Shown here one piece after another: positions 28,044-36,556 of a DNA stretch of 48,645 nucleotides (position 1 is its first letter; the number at the start of each line of letters is the position of its first letter). The notes under the pieces were generated by a model. The model saw nothing but the letters and a program-made list of their open reading frames with translations, ran no database searches and had not been told where the DNA came from. The translations under genes and the position numbers were made by a program. Source of the stretch: an uncultured Cellulophaga sp. (GTDB taxonomy: Bacteria > Bacteroidota > Bacteroidia > Flavobacteriales > Flavobacteriaceae); assembly GCA_947491225.1 (NCBI GenBank), contig CANLIE010000025.1, positions 1 to 48,645 of the forward strand, read 5' to 3'.

Positions 28044-28382
28044 ATGATTTTTGAGATTGAAATTTTAGTTTAAAATACTTATTTTTTTCTTATCTAAACC
28101 TTTCTTTAATTATATAAACTCATTGTTTATCAAATAATTGAATCTTTATCATAGTTTTTTTAATAATCATATATAGGAATAATAAGGCTTTTCAAGGCTT
28201 GACTGATTTCTGATATCAATTGACTGATTTTTGAGAATACTCTTATATATATTTATGCTGTTCTATAAAAAATTAAGATTTTATATATTTTATAAAGAAG
28301 AAAAATAAACTATAAAAGTAATAATTAACCTATATATAATAGTTTTTATCCAACTGCCATCCTAATAAAAATCACAAAAATT
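28044..28382. promoter_or_regulatory. Divergent promoter region between the regulator and the TcB-TcC gene
   Basis: 339 bp, very AT-rich, containing the promoters of both divergent genes. It holds the 21-bp-period direct repeat (28199-28234). Just before it there is a shorter pair of AAGGCTT units 10 bp apart. After it comes TATATTTA (28248-28255), a possible imperfect -7 box. No small ORF is convincing. Confidence 0.5.
28199..28234. promoter_or_regulatory. Candidate operator: direct repeat TTGACTGATTTYTGA, period 21 bp
   Basis: The unit TTGACTGATTTCTGA (28199-28213) recurs as TTGACTGATTTTTGA (28220-28234), 14 of 15 bases identical and exactly 21 bp apart. A 21-bp period puts both on the same helix face. 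That is how tandem AraC-type or LytTR-type DNA-binding domains commonly read paired sites. It lies 170 bp upstream of the regulator start and 150 bp upstream of the toxin start. Confidence 0.5.
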
Positions 28383-31300
28383 ATGGATACAAAAAATCAA
28401 GAGAGTATTAGTCAGGCTCAGAAAGGTAATTCTACTACTATAGCTTCTCTTGCCAAAGAGAATACCACAAAATCCAATACTGTAGAAATGCCTAAAATAG
28501 AGCTCCCAAAAGGTGGTGGCGCACTCAAAGGTATAGATGAAAAGTTTGAGGTAAATGCTGCAAATGGTACAGCTTCTTTTAGTATTCCTCTACCAGCAAC
28601 TCCGGGGCGGCATGGTTTTAGTCCCTCTTTAGTTTTAAGTTATAACAGCGGTGGTGGAAATAGTCCTTTTGGTTTGGGTTGGTCTATTGGACTTCCTTCT
28701 ATTCAAAGAAAAACAGATAAAAAAATTCCACAATATACGGATGAAGATGTGTTTATGTTCTCCGGAGCAGAAGATTTAGTCCCAAATCTTATTGAAGATC
28801 AAAACGGGAAATGGAAAAATGATAGCAAACAATTTGAGGGATATCAAGTACAGCGATATAGACCTCGTATAGAACAAGGTTTTTCACGTATCGAGCATAT
28901 TACACATCAGAATAAAATGGATTACTGGCGAGTTACAACACGTGAAAATGTCACAACTATTTTTGGGAGAAGTAATGCGACAAGAATATATAATCCTGAA
29001 AATGAGACTCAAATTTTTCAATGGCTTCCGGAGTTAAGTTATGATGATAGAGGGAATTGTTTGATTTATGAGTATAAATTGGAGAATTTGGAAAATGTTC
29101 CCGATGCGATTTTTGAAAAAAATAGAAAAGAAGGAATTGCGGCATTTACCAACCAATATATTAAAAGAGTGAAATATGGAAATTTAATACCGTATTACGC
29201 TGTAAGAAAAAATGAAAACGATAATCCTTATCATCCAAGAATACCTGAAGGCATATTTCTCTTTGAAATGGTTTTTGATTATGGGGAACATTCTAATGAA
29301 AAGCAACCTCATCTGGAAATAGAAGAAACACCTTGGAAGTACCGAAAAGATGCTTTTTCCTCCTACCGTTCAGGTTTTGAAATCAGGACAAATCGTCTTT
29401 GTGAGCGAGTGTTAATGTTCCATCATTTTGAGGAGGAAAACCAGTTTTTGGAGAACCCGGAAAAGTTTGGAATCAATTATTTAGTTAGATCTCTTGATCT
29501 GCACCATCCTATTGAGGAGCAAAATTCCATCCGAACCGAAGTAACTTATCTAAAATCAATAACACAGTGCGGCTTTATTCGAAAAGGGGAAACGTATTTC
29601 AAAAAAGTACTTCCTCCTATTGAGTTCGAATATCAGGAACTACAATGGAATACTGAAATAAAAAAAGTGGACACTGAAAGCATCTTTAATGCTCCAGTAG
29701 GCTTAACCAATAATTACCAATGGGCAGATCTTTACGGTGAAGGAATTTCAGGGATTCTAACCGAACAAGGACAAGGTTGGTATTACAAATCAAATTATGG
29801 AGACACTCAAGAGAATGGTAAAGTTACATTTGCTCCTGCCAGAAAAGTAGCTCCACGACCATCGTTTAGCGGACTTTCTAACGGAAGTTTAAGCCTTCAG
29901 GATTTGGAATCTAACGGACAAAAACAAATTGTGGTCAATAATAGAGCGGTACAAGGTTACTTTGAACTTACTGAAAATGAAGATTGGAAACCTTTTCAGC
30001 CTTTTAAAGAAATCGCAAACCTTAATTTACAAGATCCTCAAACCAGACTATTAGATGTAACAGGAGATGGACAGCATGATATCGTAATGACCGAAGAGAA
30101 CGTTTTTTCCTGGTATGCGTCCAAAGGAAAAAAGGGACACCATCCTGCTAATCAAACAGCTAAACCTTATGATGAAAATTTAGGTCCAGCCATAGTTTTT
30201 GCTGATCAGGAACAAAGTATCTTTTTAGCTGATTTTTCCGGGGATGGACTCACGGATATCGTACGTATTAAGAACGGTGAAGTCTGCTATTGGGCAAATA
30301 AAGGGTATGGAAATTTTAGCGCTAAAATCGAAATGGGCAATGCACCCTATTTTGACCACCCGGAACTATTTAATCCGAAATATTTACACTTGGCAGATGT
30401 AAGTGGTACGGGAGCGACAGATATTATTTATTTAGGACAAAACACCTTTAAAGCCTTTATTAATTTAAGTGGAAACGCTTTTAGCGATGCTTATGAAATT
30501 GACTCTTTTTGCCCGATAGATAGCAACAGTAAATTATCAGTGATTGACTTATTAGGTTCGGGAACTTCGTGCATTGTATGGTCTTCGGATTTGCCGGGAT
30601 ATGCAGATGCTCCGATGCGATATATTGATTTGATGAATAGCAAGAAGCCCCACGTACTTGTGGGATATCGGAACAATATGGGTAAAGAAACTTCTTTCAA
30701 ATATAAAAGTTCCACCCATTTTTACATTCAGGATAAACTCAAAGGAACGCCCTGGAAAACCAAACTTTCTTTTCCGGTTCAGGTGGTGAGCGAAATGATA
30801 ATCAGGGAACGAATTACGGATGTGCAATTTACTACCAGCTACACCTATCATAATGGATATTACGATCATCAGGAAAGAGAATTTCGGGGATTTGGTAGGG
30901 TGGAGCAATTAGATACGGAGAAATACGGAACCTGGAGTGCCAATAACGAAGGAAACCAACTTGAAAAATCAAAAAAATTATATCAGGCACCTGTGTTAAC
31001 TAAAACCTGGTTTCATACCGGAGCCTTTTTTTCTGACAAAAAACTATTAGAACAATTTGAAGATGAATACTGGTATCATCTAATAGAAGGATTAGACAAA
31101 GAAAAAATACCGGATTATAGTAGAAAGTTGACCGCAGATAAAATTCTGAATTATCAAGAAATGACCTCGGAAGAAGTAAGAGAAGCGCATCGATCCTGTA
31201 AAGGTATGATGTTACGTCAGGAAGTTTTTTCTTTTGAAGGGAATAAAGAATTACACGGTATTCCGTACACCGTAGCTACCCATAATTGCCAGGTACAACG

Positions 31301-34300
31301 GTTACAGCCTCGCGCAACTAACACATATGGTGTATTTTTAAATACGGAAAGCGAAGCCATTACTTTTCAGTACGAACGTGACTATACCGATGCCAGAATT
31401 GCCCATACGCTAAATACTAAAATTGACGATTTAGGTAATGTATTAGAGAGAGCTTCTGTAGTTTACCCAAGAGCAAATTCAGAGCGAGTAAACACATTGA
31501 TTAACGAAGGAAATAATTTAACCTACAGCAGACCAAGAGAAAAAGAAACCTACTTAGAACATCTTACAATAGTAGCAAATAAGCAAAAAGAAACCCTTAT
31601 TACCTACACCAAAAATAGCTTTACGCAAGATATTGATACCGATATAGATTATCGCTTACGACAACCGGCAGCTACTAAGTCCTATGAATTGAAGGGTATT
31701 CCCCTTCCGGCAGCTTCAAAATTATATCAATTAGATACATTTGACCTTATTTTTGAGGATTCAAGGAATGAAAAAAAGTACAATGAAACTATAAATAATG
31801 AAAAGGGATATCGCCTGATTGAGTATATCGTTTCCCTTTTTTATGATAAAGAGTTGAGCAAAGGTCTTCCTAAGGGTGAAATGGCAGCACACGGAATGCC
31901 TTACGAAGCCTACCAATTGGCGTTTACCAAAGAAATGCTGGAAACGACCTACGGCACAAAAATAAATGACCCAAAAACACTTTTAGAAAATGAAGGTAAA
32001 TATGTAGAACTAGAACCTAATACTTGGTGGATTCCATCGGGATATCCGATGTATAAAAAAGATGGAGAATCACTAAGCGATGTTAAAAATAGATTCTATT
32101 CACCATTAGCCTACAATAGCCCTTTTGATACCATTACCAAACTTGAATATTACAAAAATTATTTTCTTTTTCCCGAGGTAACGATAGATGCCTTAGAAAA
32201 TCGTACGGAAATTGAGCAATTCAATTTTAGAACACTAAGTCCAATTCGTATAAAGGATAGTAATCACAATTATAGCGAAGTTTTGATGGATGAATTGGGA
32301 TTGGTTAAAGCAATGGCAGTTTTAGGAAAAGGTACGGAAGCGGATAATTTAAACGATCTTAGAGAATACACCACCGAAGCAGAAAGCGATCAGATCAAAA
32401 ACTATTTTTCGTTATCCGATACCTATATTTTACGAAAGGAAGCAGCAAAATTATTGCAAAACGCCACTACTCGCTTTGTGTATGATTTTGACCGTTATCA
32501 AAACTCCTACGAGTTACTGCAAGAACAACAAGTGAGAAACGAAGCACCTTGTGCGCTAACCAAATATATTCCAATCACGGTGGCGAGCATTGTTAGAGAA
32601 CGGCATCATCAAGACATTCTTAATGACTCAAATACAGATAAAAGTTCGTTACAACTAAGTTTTGAATATTCCGATGGATTGGGTAATGTCGCGATGCAAA
32701 AAACACAAGCCGAACCTGGGGAAGCATTGCAACTCCTAATCAAACCAAATTGCGAATACACACTGGAAACAGTGGATACTGAGGAAAATATACGTTGGAT
32801 CGGAAACGGTCGTACGGTGCTTAATAATAAAGGGAACCCGGTAAAACAATACGAACCATATTTTTCGGTAAATCCATTCTACGAAGATCATAAAGAATTG
32901 GTAGAACGTGGGGTGACGCCTATTTTATATTATGATGCGCTGGGTCGCAATATCAAAACGGATTTTCCAGATGGCACAATGACTAAAATGACATTTAATG
33001 TCTGGGAACAATACCAATATGATCAAAATGATTGCGTGGAAGAAGGTGAATGGTATCAAGATCAGCTATATTCTACTTCGTCAGCCCAAATAGAAGCAGC
33101 AAAAAGTGCTTTTTTACATCGTAACACTCCTACTGTGCTGCATTTAGATACGTTAGGCAGACCCATACTAAGCATCGAACATAATCGTACCTATCAAACC
33201 AATAATCAAGGAGACTTTATTGACAGTTCTGCAGCAGATGAGTATTACGCTACTTTGATCGATTTGGATCTAGAAGGCAATGTCCGTAAGATTTTAGATG
33301 CTCGGGGCAATCCGGTAATGCAATATGGTTATGATATGTTGGGGCATCGTATCTATGAAAAAAGTATGGACGCCGGCGAACGCTGGTCATTAACTAACGT
33401 AGCGGAAAATCTGATATGCAGTTGGGATAGTAAAGCGCAAACCTTTAGTACCAATTACGATGCGCTACAGCGCCCTACAGAACAATGGTTGAAAAAAGAA
33501 GGAAATGCAAATACTCATTTGATTGAAAAATTAGTCTACGGAGAATCGCTTTCTGAAGCAGATGCCATTCTAAAAAATCTTAAAGGGCAATCATATCAAC
33601 ATTATGATTCCAGTGGGTTAATCATTAATGCCATTTTTGATTTTAAAGGGAATCCCTTAGAAAATACCCGGCAGCTCCCCAAGCTTAAGAAAACTGAAAT
33701 CATCGATTGGTCGCAATCCGTGCCATTGGAAGAGGAATTTTTCACCCTTAAAACCCAATACGATGCGCTTAACCGGATGACTTTATTATACAACTGGCAT
33801 AGAAGTGCCGATCGCGTAGCTGTCTATAAACCGAGTTATAACGAACGTGGTGTATTACAATCTGAAGTACAAATCACAGGAGCAAAGATTGCAGGGAACA
33901 CCTACGAAGACGGAAAATCCATTGAAGCTATACAAAAAGTAACCTATGATGAAAAAGGACAACGAACTCTTTTAAAACTTGGGAATAACACCACTACCAA
34001 ATATCAGTACCATCCTAAAAATTTTAGGTTAGTACAGTTACGAACAACAAAACGAGCGGATAACAAAAAATTACCCACTACCCCTTCTAATTTATCCGAT
34101 GTTAATGTATTACAAAACCTCTATTATACCTATGATGCGGTTGGTAATATCACAGAAATAGAAGATGACGCTTACGAACCGGTGTTTTTTAAAAATCAGC
34201 AAGTAGAGCCTAAAAGCCAATATACCTATGATGCATTAAACCGATTGGTTAAAGCAAAAGGGCGTGAAAATAAAACCTTTAACACCGCTCCTAATGCCAA

Positions 34301-36146
34301 AGAACCAAAACCCATAGAAAGTAGTTTTGCCATTACGGATAAAACCCTACGTAACTATACCCAAACCTATCAGTACGATGCTGTAGGCAATATCAAACAA
34401 ATGTGTCATAAAAGCGGTACTAGCGAACGTTGGAAACGTAACTACTACTATGCTGAAAATAGCAACCGTTTGGAAGGCACAGAAGTAGGCAGTAGTCGAA
34501 TTACTTACAACTATAATGCACACGGCAGTATGCTCAATTATAATAATACTCCGGACGAATACTTACCAAAATGGGATTATATTGACCGGGTATCTCAAAT
34601 CCATTTAGGTGGTGGTGGAAACGCCTATTACCAATACGATAGCCAATTAGACCGTAGCCGAAAAGTCATTGAAAAACCCGGAGGTATTACCGAAGAACGC
34701 CTCTATCTGGGTGGAATGGAAGTCTATCGCAGATGGAAAAACAATATAGTTGAAGAAGAAATAGAAACCCATCACTTAATGCTGAATGACCAACGTGTAT
34801 TATTAATTGATGATATACTATCAACTAATAACCAACAACTAACAACTGGTACAAAGTACCGCTACCAATACAGCAACCACCTGGGCTCTGTAGGTTTAGA
34901 AATGAATGATGACGATGATCCAAAAATTATTTCTTACGAAGAATATCATCCTTACGGCACTGTAGCCTACCACGCTAAAAACTCAACTATAGAAACCACC
35001 GCCAAACGCTACCGCTATACGGGTATGGAACGGGATAGTGAAAGTGGTTTAAATTATCACTCTGCACGGTATTATTTATCTTGGTTGGGGAGGTGGTTGA
35101 GTGCTGATCCAATTGGGGTTGAAGGAGGGATGAATATTTATAATTATTCAATAAATAATCCAATTAAATTTTCTGATAAAAAAGGAAAGCAACCTTCAAG
35201 TGATCCACTTGATATATTAATGAATCCTAAAGAGTATAACATAACTGATCCTTTGTTTGGTGTTGATGATGAAATAACAGAAGATATTTTATTTGATTTG
35301 ATGACAGATCCCTCTAAATATGGGATTCAGGACCCTTTATTTGGAGTTTTAAACACCGTTAGCGATTTAAAAAAAAATCATCCAATTGCTAAAAATTCAC
35401 AGAGAGTTTTAGCCAGAATTAATGAAGATAAAAACGTTGTTGCAAGTAGTTCAGTAGAAAGAAATCTTCATTCACTATCTAGTTATACTGGATTTGGCTC
35501 TGTTGGTAATGTGACAATGGCAATGAAATCTGGCAATGAGAGAACTTTTAATATCGCTCCTGGTACCGCAAAGATAGTGAATGTAGTTTCTAGTTTAGTT
35601 AATCAAAACGTTTCAAGAGGAGAAAAAATGACTATAATAAGTCTTTTCAGACACGGAAACGATAGAAGTCTTCATAAGGATTTGAATGCTGTTGATATTT
35701 CAAGATATGCAGGGCACATTATTTCCGAAAGAAATCCTGAATCGTCGCTATTAGCATTAGAAGCGTTATTAGGAGATTTACCTAAAGGACATTATGCGAT
35801 AGGTCTTCCTAGGTTATCCAGAACTGGAAGTCAAGCTAAAATGCAGGAAGATGCTAAAGTTAAAAGTTACCAAAAAGACTATGATGTTCTCGATAATGCT
35901 TCAAGTATCCTAAGTCCAACTGAGCAAAGAAAGAATATGCGAGAACCATTTATGGAAGCATCTGCGGATCAAATTCCAGCATCAAATGTAGAAGAACAAA
36001 TTAGACACATTAAAGATCCCAATACGAGAAATAGAGTTAAAACAGCTGTAGAAAAAGCTAGAAAAAGAGGAGTATATATTGATGGATTATTTAGAGATAA
36101 ATCAAACCATTTTCATTTGTCAATTCCAAATGGGCGTAGAATGTAA
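28383..36146 (+). CDS. Fused TcB-TcC Tc toxin subunit (SpvB/TcdB/Rhs) with M15-like C-terminal cargo
   Basis: 2587 residues. A Ser/Thr/Lys-rich start is followed by an SpvB domain (about 45-330; GGGALKGIDEKFEVNAANGTASF). FG-GAP-like propeller repeats are at about 555-740 (DVTGDGQHDIV, DFSGDGLTDIV, DVSGTGATDII). TcdB-middle domains include REFRGFGRVE (about 831) and LRQEVFSFEG (about 942). The TcC-like Rhs part with YD...GN repeats runs from about 1580. The core motif GRWLSADPIG carries D2242, and D2265 follows 23 residues later. The same spacing is found in the autoprotease of Photorhabdus TccC3. Residues about 2266-2587 are the releasable tip. It shows SLHKDLNAVDI (H2431, D2438) and HFH (H2576, H2578), an M15/hedgehog-type zinc site. 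TcB and TcC are separate proteins in Photorhabdus; fused forms occur elsewhere. The tip is more AT-rich than the shell, as expected of an exchangeable module. Confidence 0.9.
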   Translation: MDTKNQESISQAQKGNSTTIASLAKENTTKSNTVEMPKIELPKGGGALKGIDEKFEVNAANGTASFSIPLPATPGRHGFSPSLVLSYNSGGGNSPFGLGWSIGLPSIQRKTDKKIPQYTDEDVFMFSGAEDLVPNLIEDQNGKWKNDSKQFEGYQVQRYRPRIEQGFSRIEHITHQNKMDYWRVTTRENVTTIFGRSNATRIYNPENETQIFQWLPELSYDDRGNCLIYEYKLENLENVPDAIFEKNRKEGIAAFTNQYIKRVKYGNLIPYYAVRKNENDNPYHPRIPEGIFLFEMVFDYGEHSNEKQPHLEIEETPWKYRKDAFSSYRSGFEIRTNRLCERVLMFHHFEEENQFLENPEKFGINYLVRSLDLHHPIEEQNSIRTEVTYLKSITQCGFIRKGETYFKKVLPPIEFEYQELQWNTEIKKVDTESIFNAPVGLTNNYQWADLYGEGISGILTEQGQGWYYKSNYGDTQENGKVTFAPARKVAPRPSFSGLSNGSLSLQDLESNGQKQIVVNNRAVQGYFELTENEDWKPFQPFKEIANLNLQDPQTRLLDVTGDGQHDIVMTEENVFSWYASKGKKGHHPANQTAKPYDENLGPAIVFADQEQSIFLADFSGDGLTDIVRIKNGEVCYWANKGYGNFSAKIEMGNAPYFDHPELFNPKYLHLADVSGTGATDIIYLGQNTFKAFINLSGNAFSDAYEIDSFCPIDSNSKLSVIDLLGSGTSCIVWSSDLPGYADAPMRYIDLMNSKKPHVLVGYRNNMGKETSFKYKSSTHFYIQDKLKGTPWKTKLSFPVQVVSEMIIRERITDVQFTTSYTYHNGYYDHQEREFRGFGRVEQLDTEKYGTWSANNEGNQLEKSKKLYQAPVLTKTWFHTGAFFSDKKLLEQFEDEYWYHLIEGLDKEKIPDYSRKLTADKILNYQEMTSEEVREAHRSCKGMMLRQEVFSFEGNKELHGIPYTVATHNCQVQRLQPRATNTYGVFLNTESEAITFQYERDYTDARIAHTLNTKIDDLGNVLERASVVYPRANSERVNTLINEGNNLTYSRPREKETYLEHLTIVANKQKETLITYTKNSFTQDIDTDIDYRLRQPAATKSYELKGIPLPAASKLYQLDTFDLIFEDSRNEKKYNETINNEKGYRLIEYIVSLFYDKELSKGLPKGEMAAHGMPYEAYQLAFTKEMLETTYGTKINDPKTLLENEGKYVELEPNTWWIPSGYPMYKKDGESLSDVKNRFYSPLAYNSPFDTITKLEYYKNYFLFPEVTIDALENRTEIEQFNFRTLSPIRIKDSNHNYSEVLMDELGLVKAMAVLGKGTEADNLNDLREYTTEAESDQIKNYFSLSDTYILRKEAAKLLQNATTRFVYDFDRYQNSYELLQEQQVRNEAPCALTKYIPITVASIVRERHHQDILNDSNTDKSSLQLSFEYSDGLGNVAMQKTQAEPGEALQLLIKPNCEYTLETVDTEENIRWIGNGRTVLNNKGNPVKQYEPYFSVNPFYEDHKELVERGVTPILYYDALGRNIKTDFPDGTMTKMTFNVWEQYQYDQNDCVEEGEWYQDQLYSTSSAQIEAAKSAFLHRNTPTVLHLDTLGRPILSIEHNRTYQTNNQGDFIDSSAADEYYATLIDLDLEGNVRKILDARGNPVMQYGYDMLGHRIYEKSMDAGERWSLTNVAENLICSWDSKAQTFSTNYDALQRPTEQWLKKEGNANTHLIEKLVYGESLSEADAILKNLKGQSYQHYDSSGLIINAIFDFKGNPLENTRQLPKLKKTEIIDWSQSVPLEEEFFTLKTQYDALNRMTLLYNWHRSADRVAVYKPSYNERGVLQSEVQITGAKIAGNTYEDGKSIEAIQKVTYDEKGQRTLLKLGNNTTTKYQYHPKNFRLVQLRTTKRADNKKLPTTPSNLSDVNVLQNLYYTYDAVGNITEIEDDAYEPVFFKNQQVEPKSQYTYDALNRLVKAKGRENKTFNTAPNAKEPKPIESSFAITDKTLRNYTQTYQYDAVGNIKQMCHKSGTSERWKRNYYYAENSNRLEGTEVGSSRITYNYNAHGSMLNYNNTPDEYLPKWDYIDRVSQIHLGGGGNAYYQYDSQLDRSRKVIEKPGGITEERLYLGGMEVYRRWKNNIVEEEIETHHLMLNDQRVLLIDDILSTNNQQLTTGTKYRYQYSNHLGSVGLEMNDDDDPKIISYEEYHPYGTVAYHAKNSTIETTAKRYRYTGMERDSESGLNYHSARYYLSWLGRWLSADPIGVEGGMNIYNYSINNPIKFSDKKGKQPSSDPLDILMNPKEYNITDPLFGVDDEITEDILFDLMTDPSKYGIQDPLFGVLNTVSDLKKNHPIAKNSQRVLARINEDKNVVASSSVERNLHSLSSYTGFGSVGNVTMAMKSGNERTFNIAPGTAKIVNVVSSLVNQNVSRGEKMTIISLFRHGNDRSLHKDLNAVDISRYAGHIISERNPESSLLALEALLGDLPKGHYAIGLPRLSRTGSQAKMQEDAKVKSYQKDYDVLDNASSILSPTEQRKNMREPFMEASADQIPASNVEEQIRHIKDPNTRNRVKTAVEKARKRGVYIDGLFRDKSNHFHLSIPNGRRM

Positions 36147-36176
36147 ACTGGATCTAAAAGACTTGTAAATCCTAGC

Positions 36177-36201
36177 TCTGCGAAGTTTGCAACTTTGCAG
36201 C
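36177..36201. repeat. REP-like hairpin 1
   Basis: Stem CTGCGAAGTT / AACTTTGCAG with loop TGC and one mismatch, preceded by CTCTG (36177-36181). It lies 30 bp after the TcB-TcC stop. It shares the CTCTG foot and the GTTTGCAAC core with the other two hairpins. Confidence 0.6.
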
Positions 36202-36291
36202 TGCCCATACCACTGGTTCTTAACTGAGAATTAGAATACAGAGAAAAAATTAAAGTAAAGGAACTTATACTAAAAATTTAATCAAAAAACT

Positions 36292-36414
36292 ATGAACCCA
36301 ACAAAACTCAAAATCAATCCACCCCTGATTGCTTACAATACACAAGGAGCAGCAGTTAAAATTCTTCATAAAAATTTATTGGATTTGGGGTGCCAGTTAC
36401 TCTGCTCCCGCTAG
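36292..36414 (+). pseudogene. Broken ORF resembling a peptidoglycan-binding-like N-terminus of a TcA-type protein
   Basis: 40 codons beginning MNPTKLKINPPLIAYNTQG, then AAVKILHKNLLDLG, and stopping at TAG 36412-36414 inside the second hairpin. An A-rich leader with AAAGGA lies upstream. The I-x-P-L...G-x2-V-x-L-x3-L-x2-LG pattern is that of the first helices of PG_binding_1 (PF01471) domains. Such a domain precedes the transthyretin-like domains at the N-terminus of Bacteroidetes TcA-type proteins, as I recall. After LDLG the reading frame runs into the hairpin and turns to nonsense. I infer that this is the detached first exon-like piece of the TcA gene, cut off by the hairpin insertion. Confidence 0.5.
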
Positions 36415-36437
36415 TTTGCAACTAATGGCAGCAAGAG
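36400..36437. repeat. REP-like hairpin 2
   Basis: Inner stem TAGTT-TGC-AACTA (36412-36424) within an outer imperfect stem CTCTGCT / AGCAAGAG. The foot CTCTG is at 36400-36404. It interrupts the short ORF that starts at 36292. Confidence 0.55.
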
Positions 36438-36467
36438 TAAAAAACAAGATATAAAAGTAAAACATAA

Positions 36468-36495
36468 CTCTGATACCGCGGATTTGCAATCCGTG
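36468..36495. repeat. REP-like hairpin 3
   Basis: Stem CGCGGATT-TGC-AATCCGTG (36477-36495, one G.U), preceded by CTCTG at 36468-36472. It lies about 60 bp before the TcA start codon. Confidence 0.6.
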
Positions 36496-36556
36496 TGATT
36501 ACTAAAGCAGAAATACTATAAACATAAAACGACACAAATAAACTCAACTCAAAACT

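Larger units (their letters stand above)
36147..36556. other. Spacer between the two Tc genes, filled with REP-like hairpins
   Basis: 410 bp. It contains three related hairpins (36177-36201, 36400-36437, 36468-36495) and a short broken ORF (36292-36414). No terminator for the upstream gene is seen. The leader of the TcA gene (about 36500-36556) is A-rich, without a recognisable promoter. Confidence 0.6.

Noticed and set aside
28220-28248. TTGACT - 17 bp - TTATAT as a sigma70-like promoter for the Tc gene
   Set aside because: Bacteroidetes do not normally use the TTGACA/TATAAT consensus, and the TTGACT belongs to the 21-bp direct repeat.
30491-30908. Minus-strand ORFs of 74 and 118 codons inside the TcB-TcC gene, and similar ones inside other genes
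   Set aside because: They overlap strongly supported coding sequence and show no domain, signal or start context. They are frame shadows.
28383-36146. Interpretation as a T6SS Rhs effector
   Set aside because: SpvB and TcdB-middle domains are present, a TcA partner follows, and no PAAR, VgrG or T6SS gene is seen.
36405-36416. CCCGCTA in hairpin 2 resembling the 3' end of the initiator tRNA (TTCCCGCTA), as a possible attachment site
   Set aside because: Only about 8 bases agree and the sequence is explained by the REP-like hairpin family.
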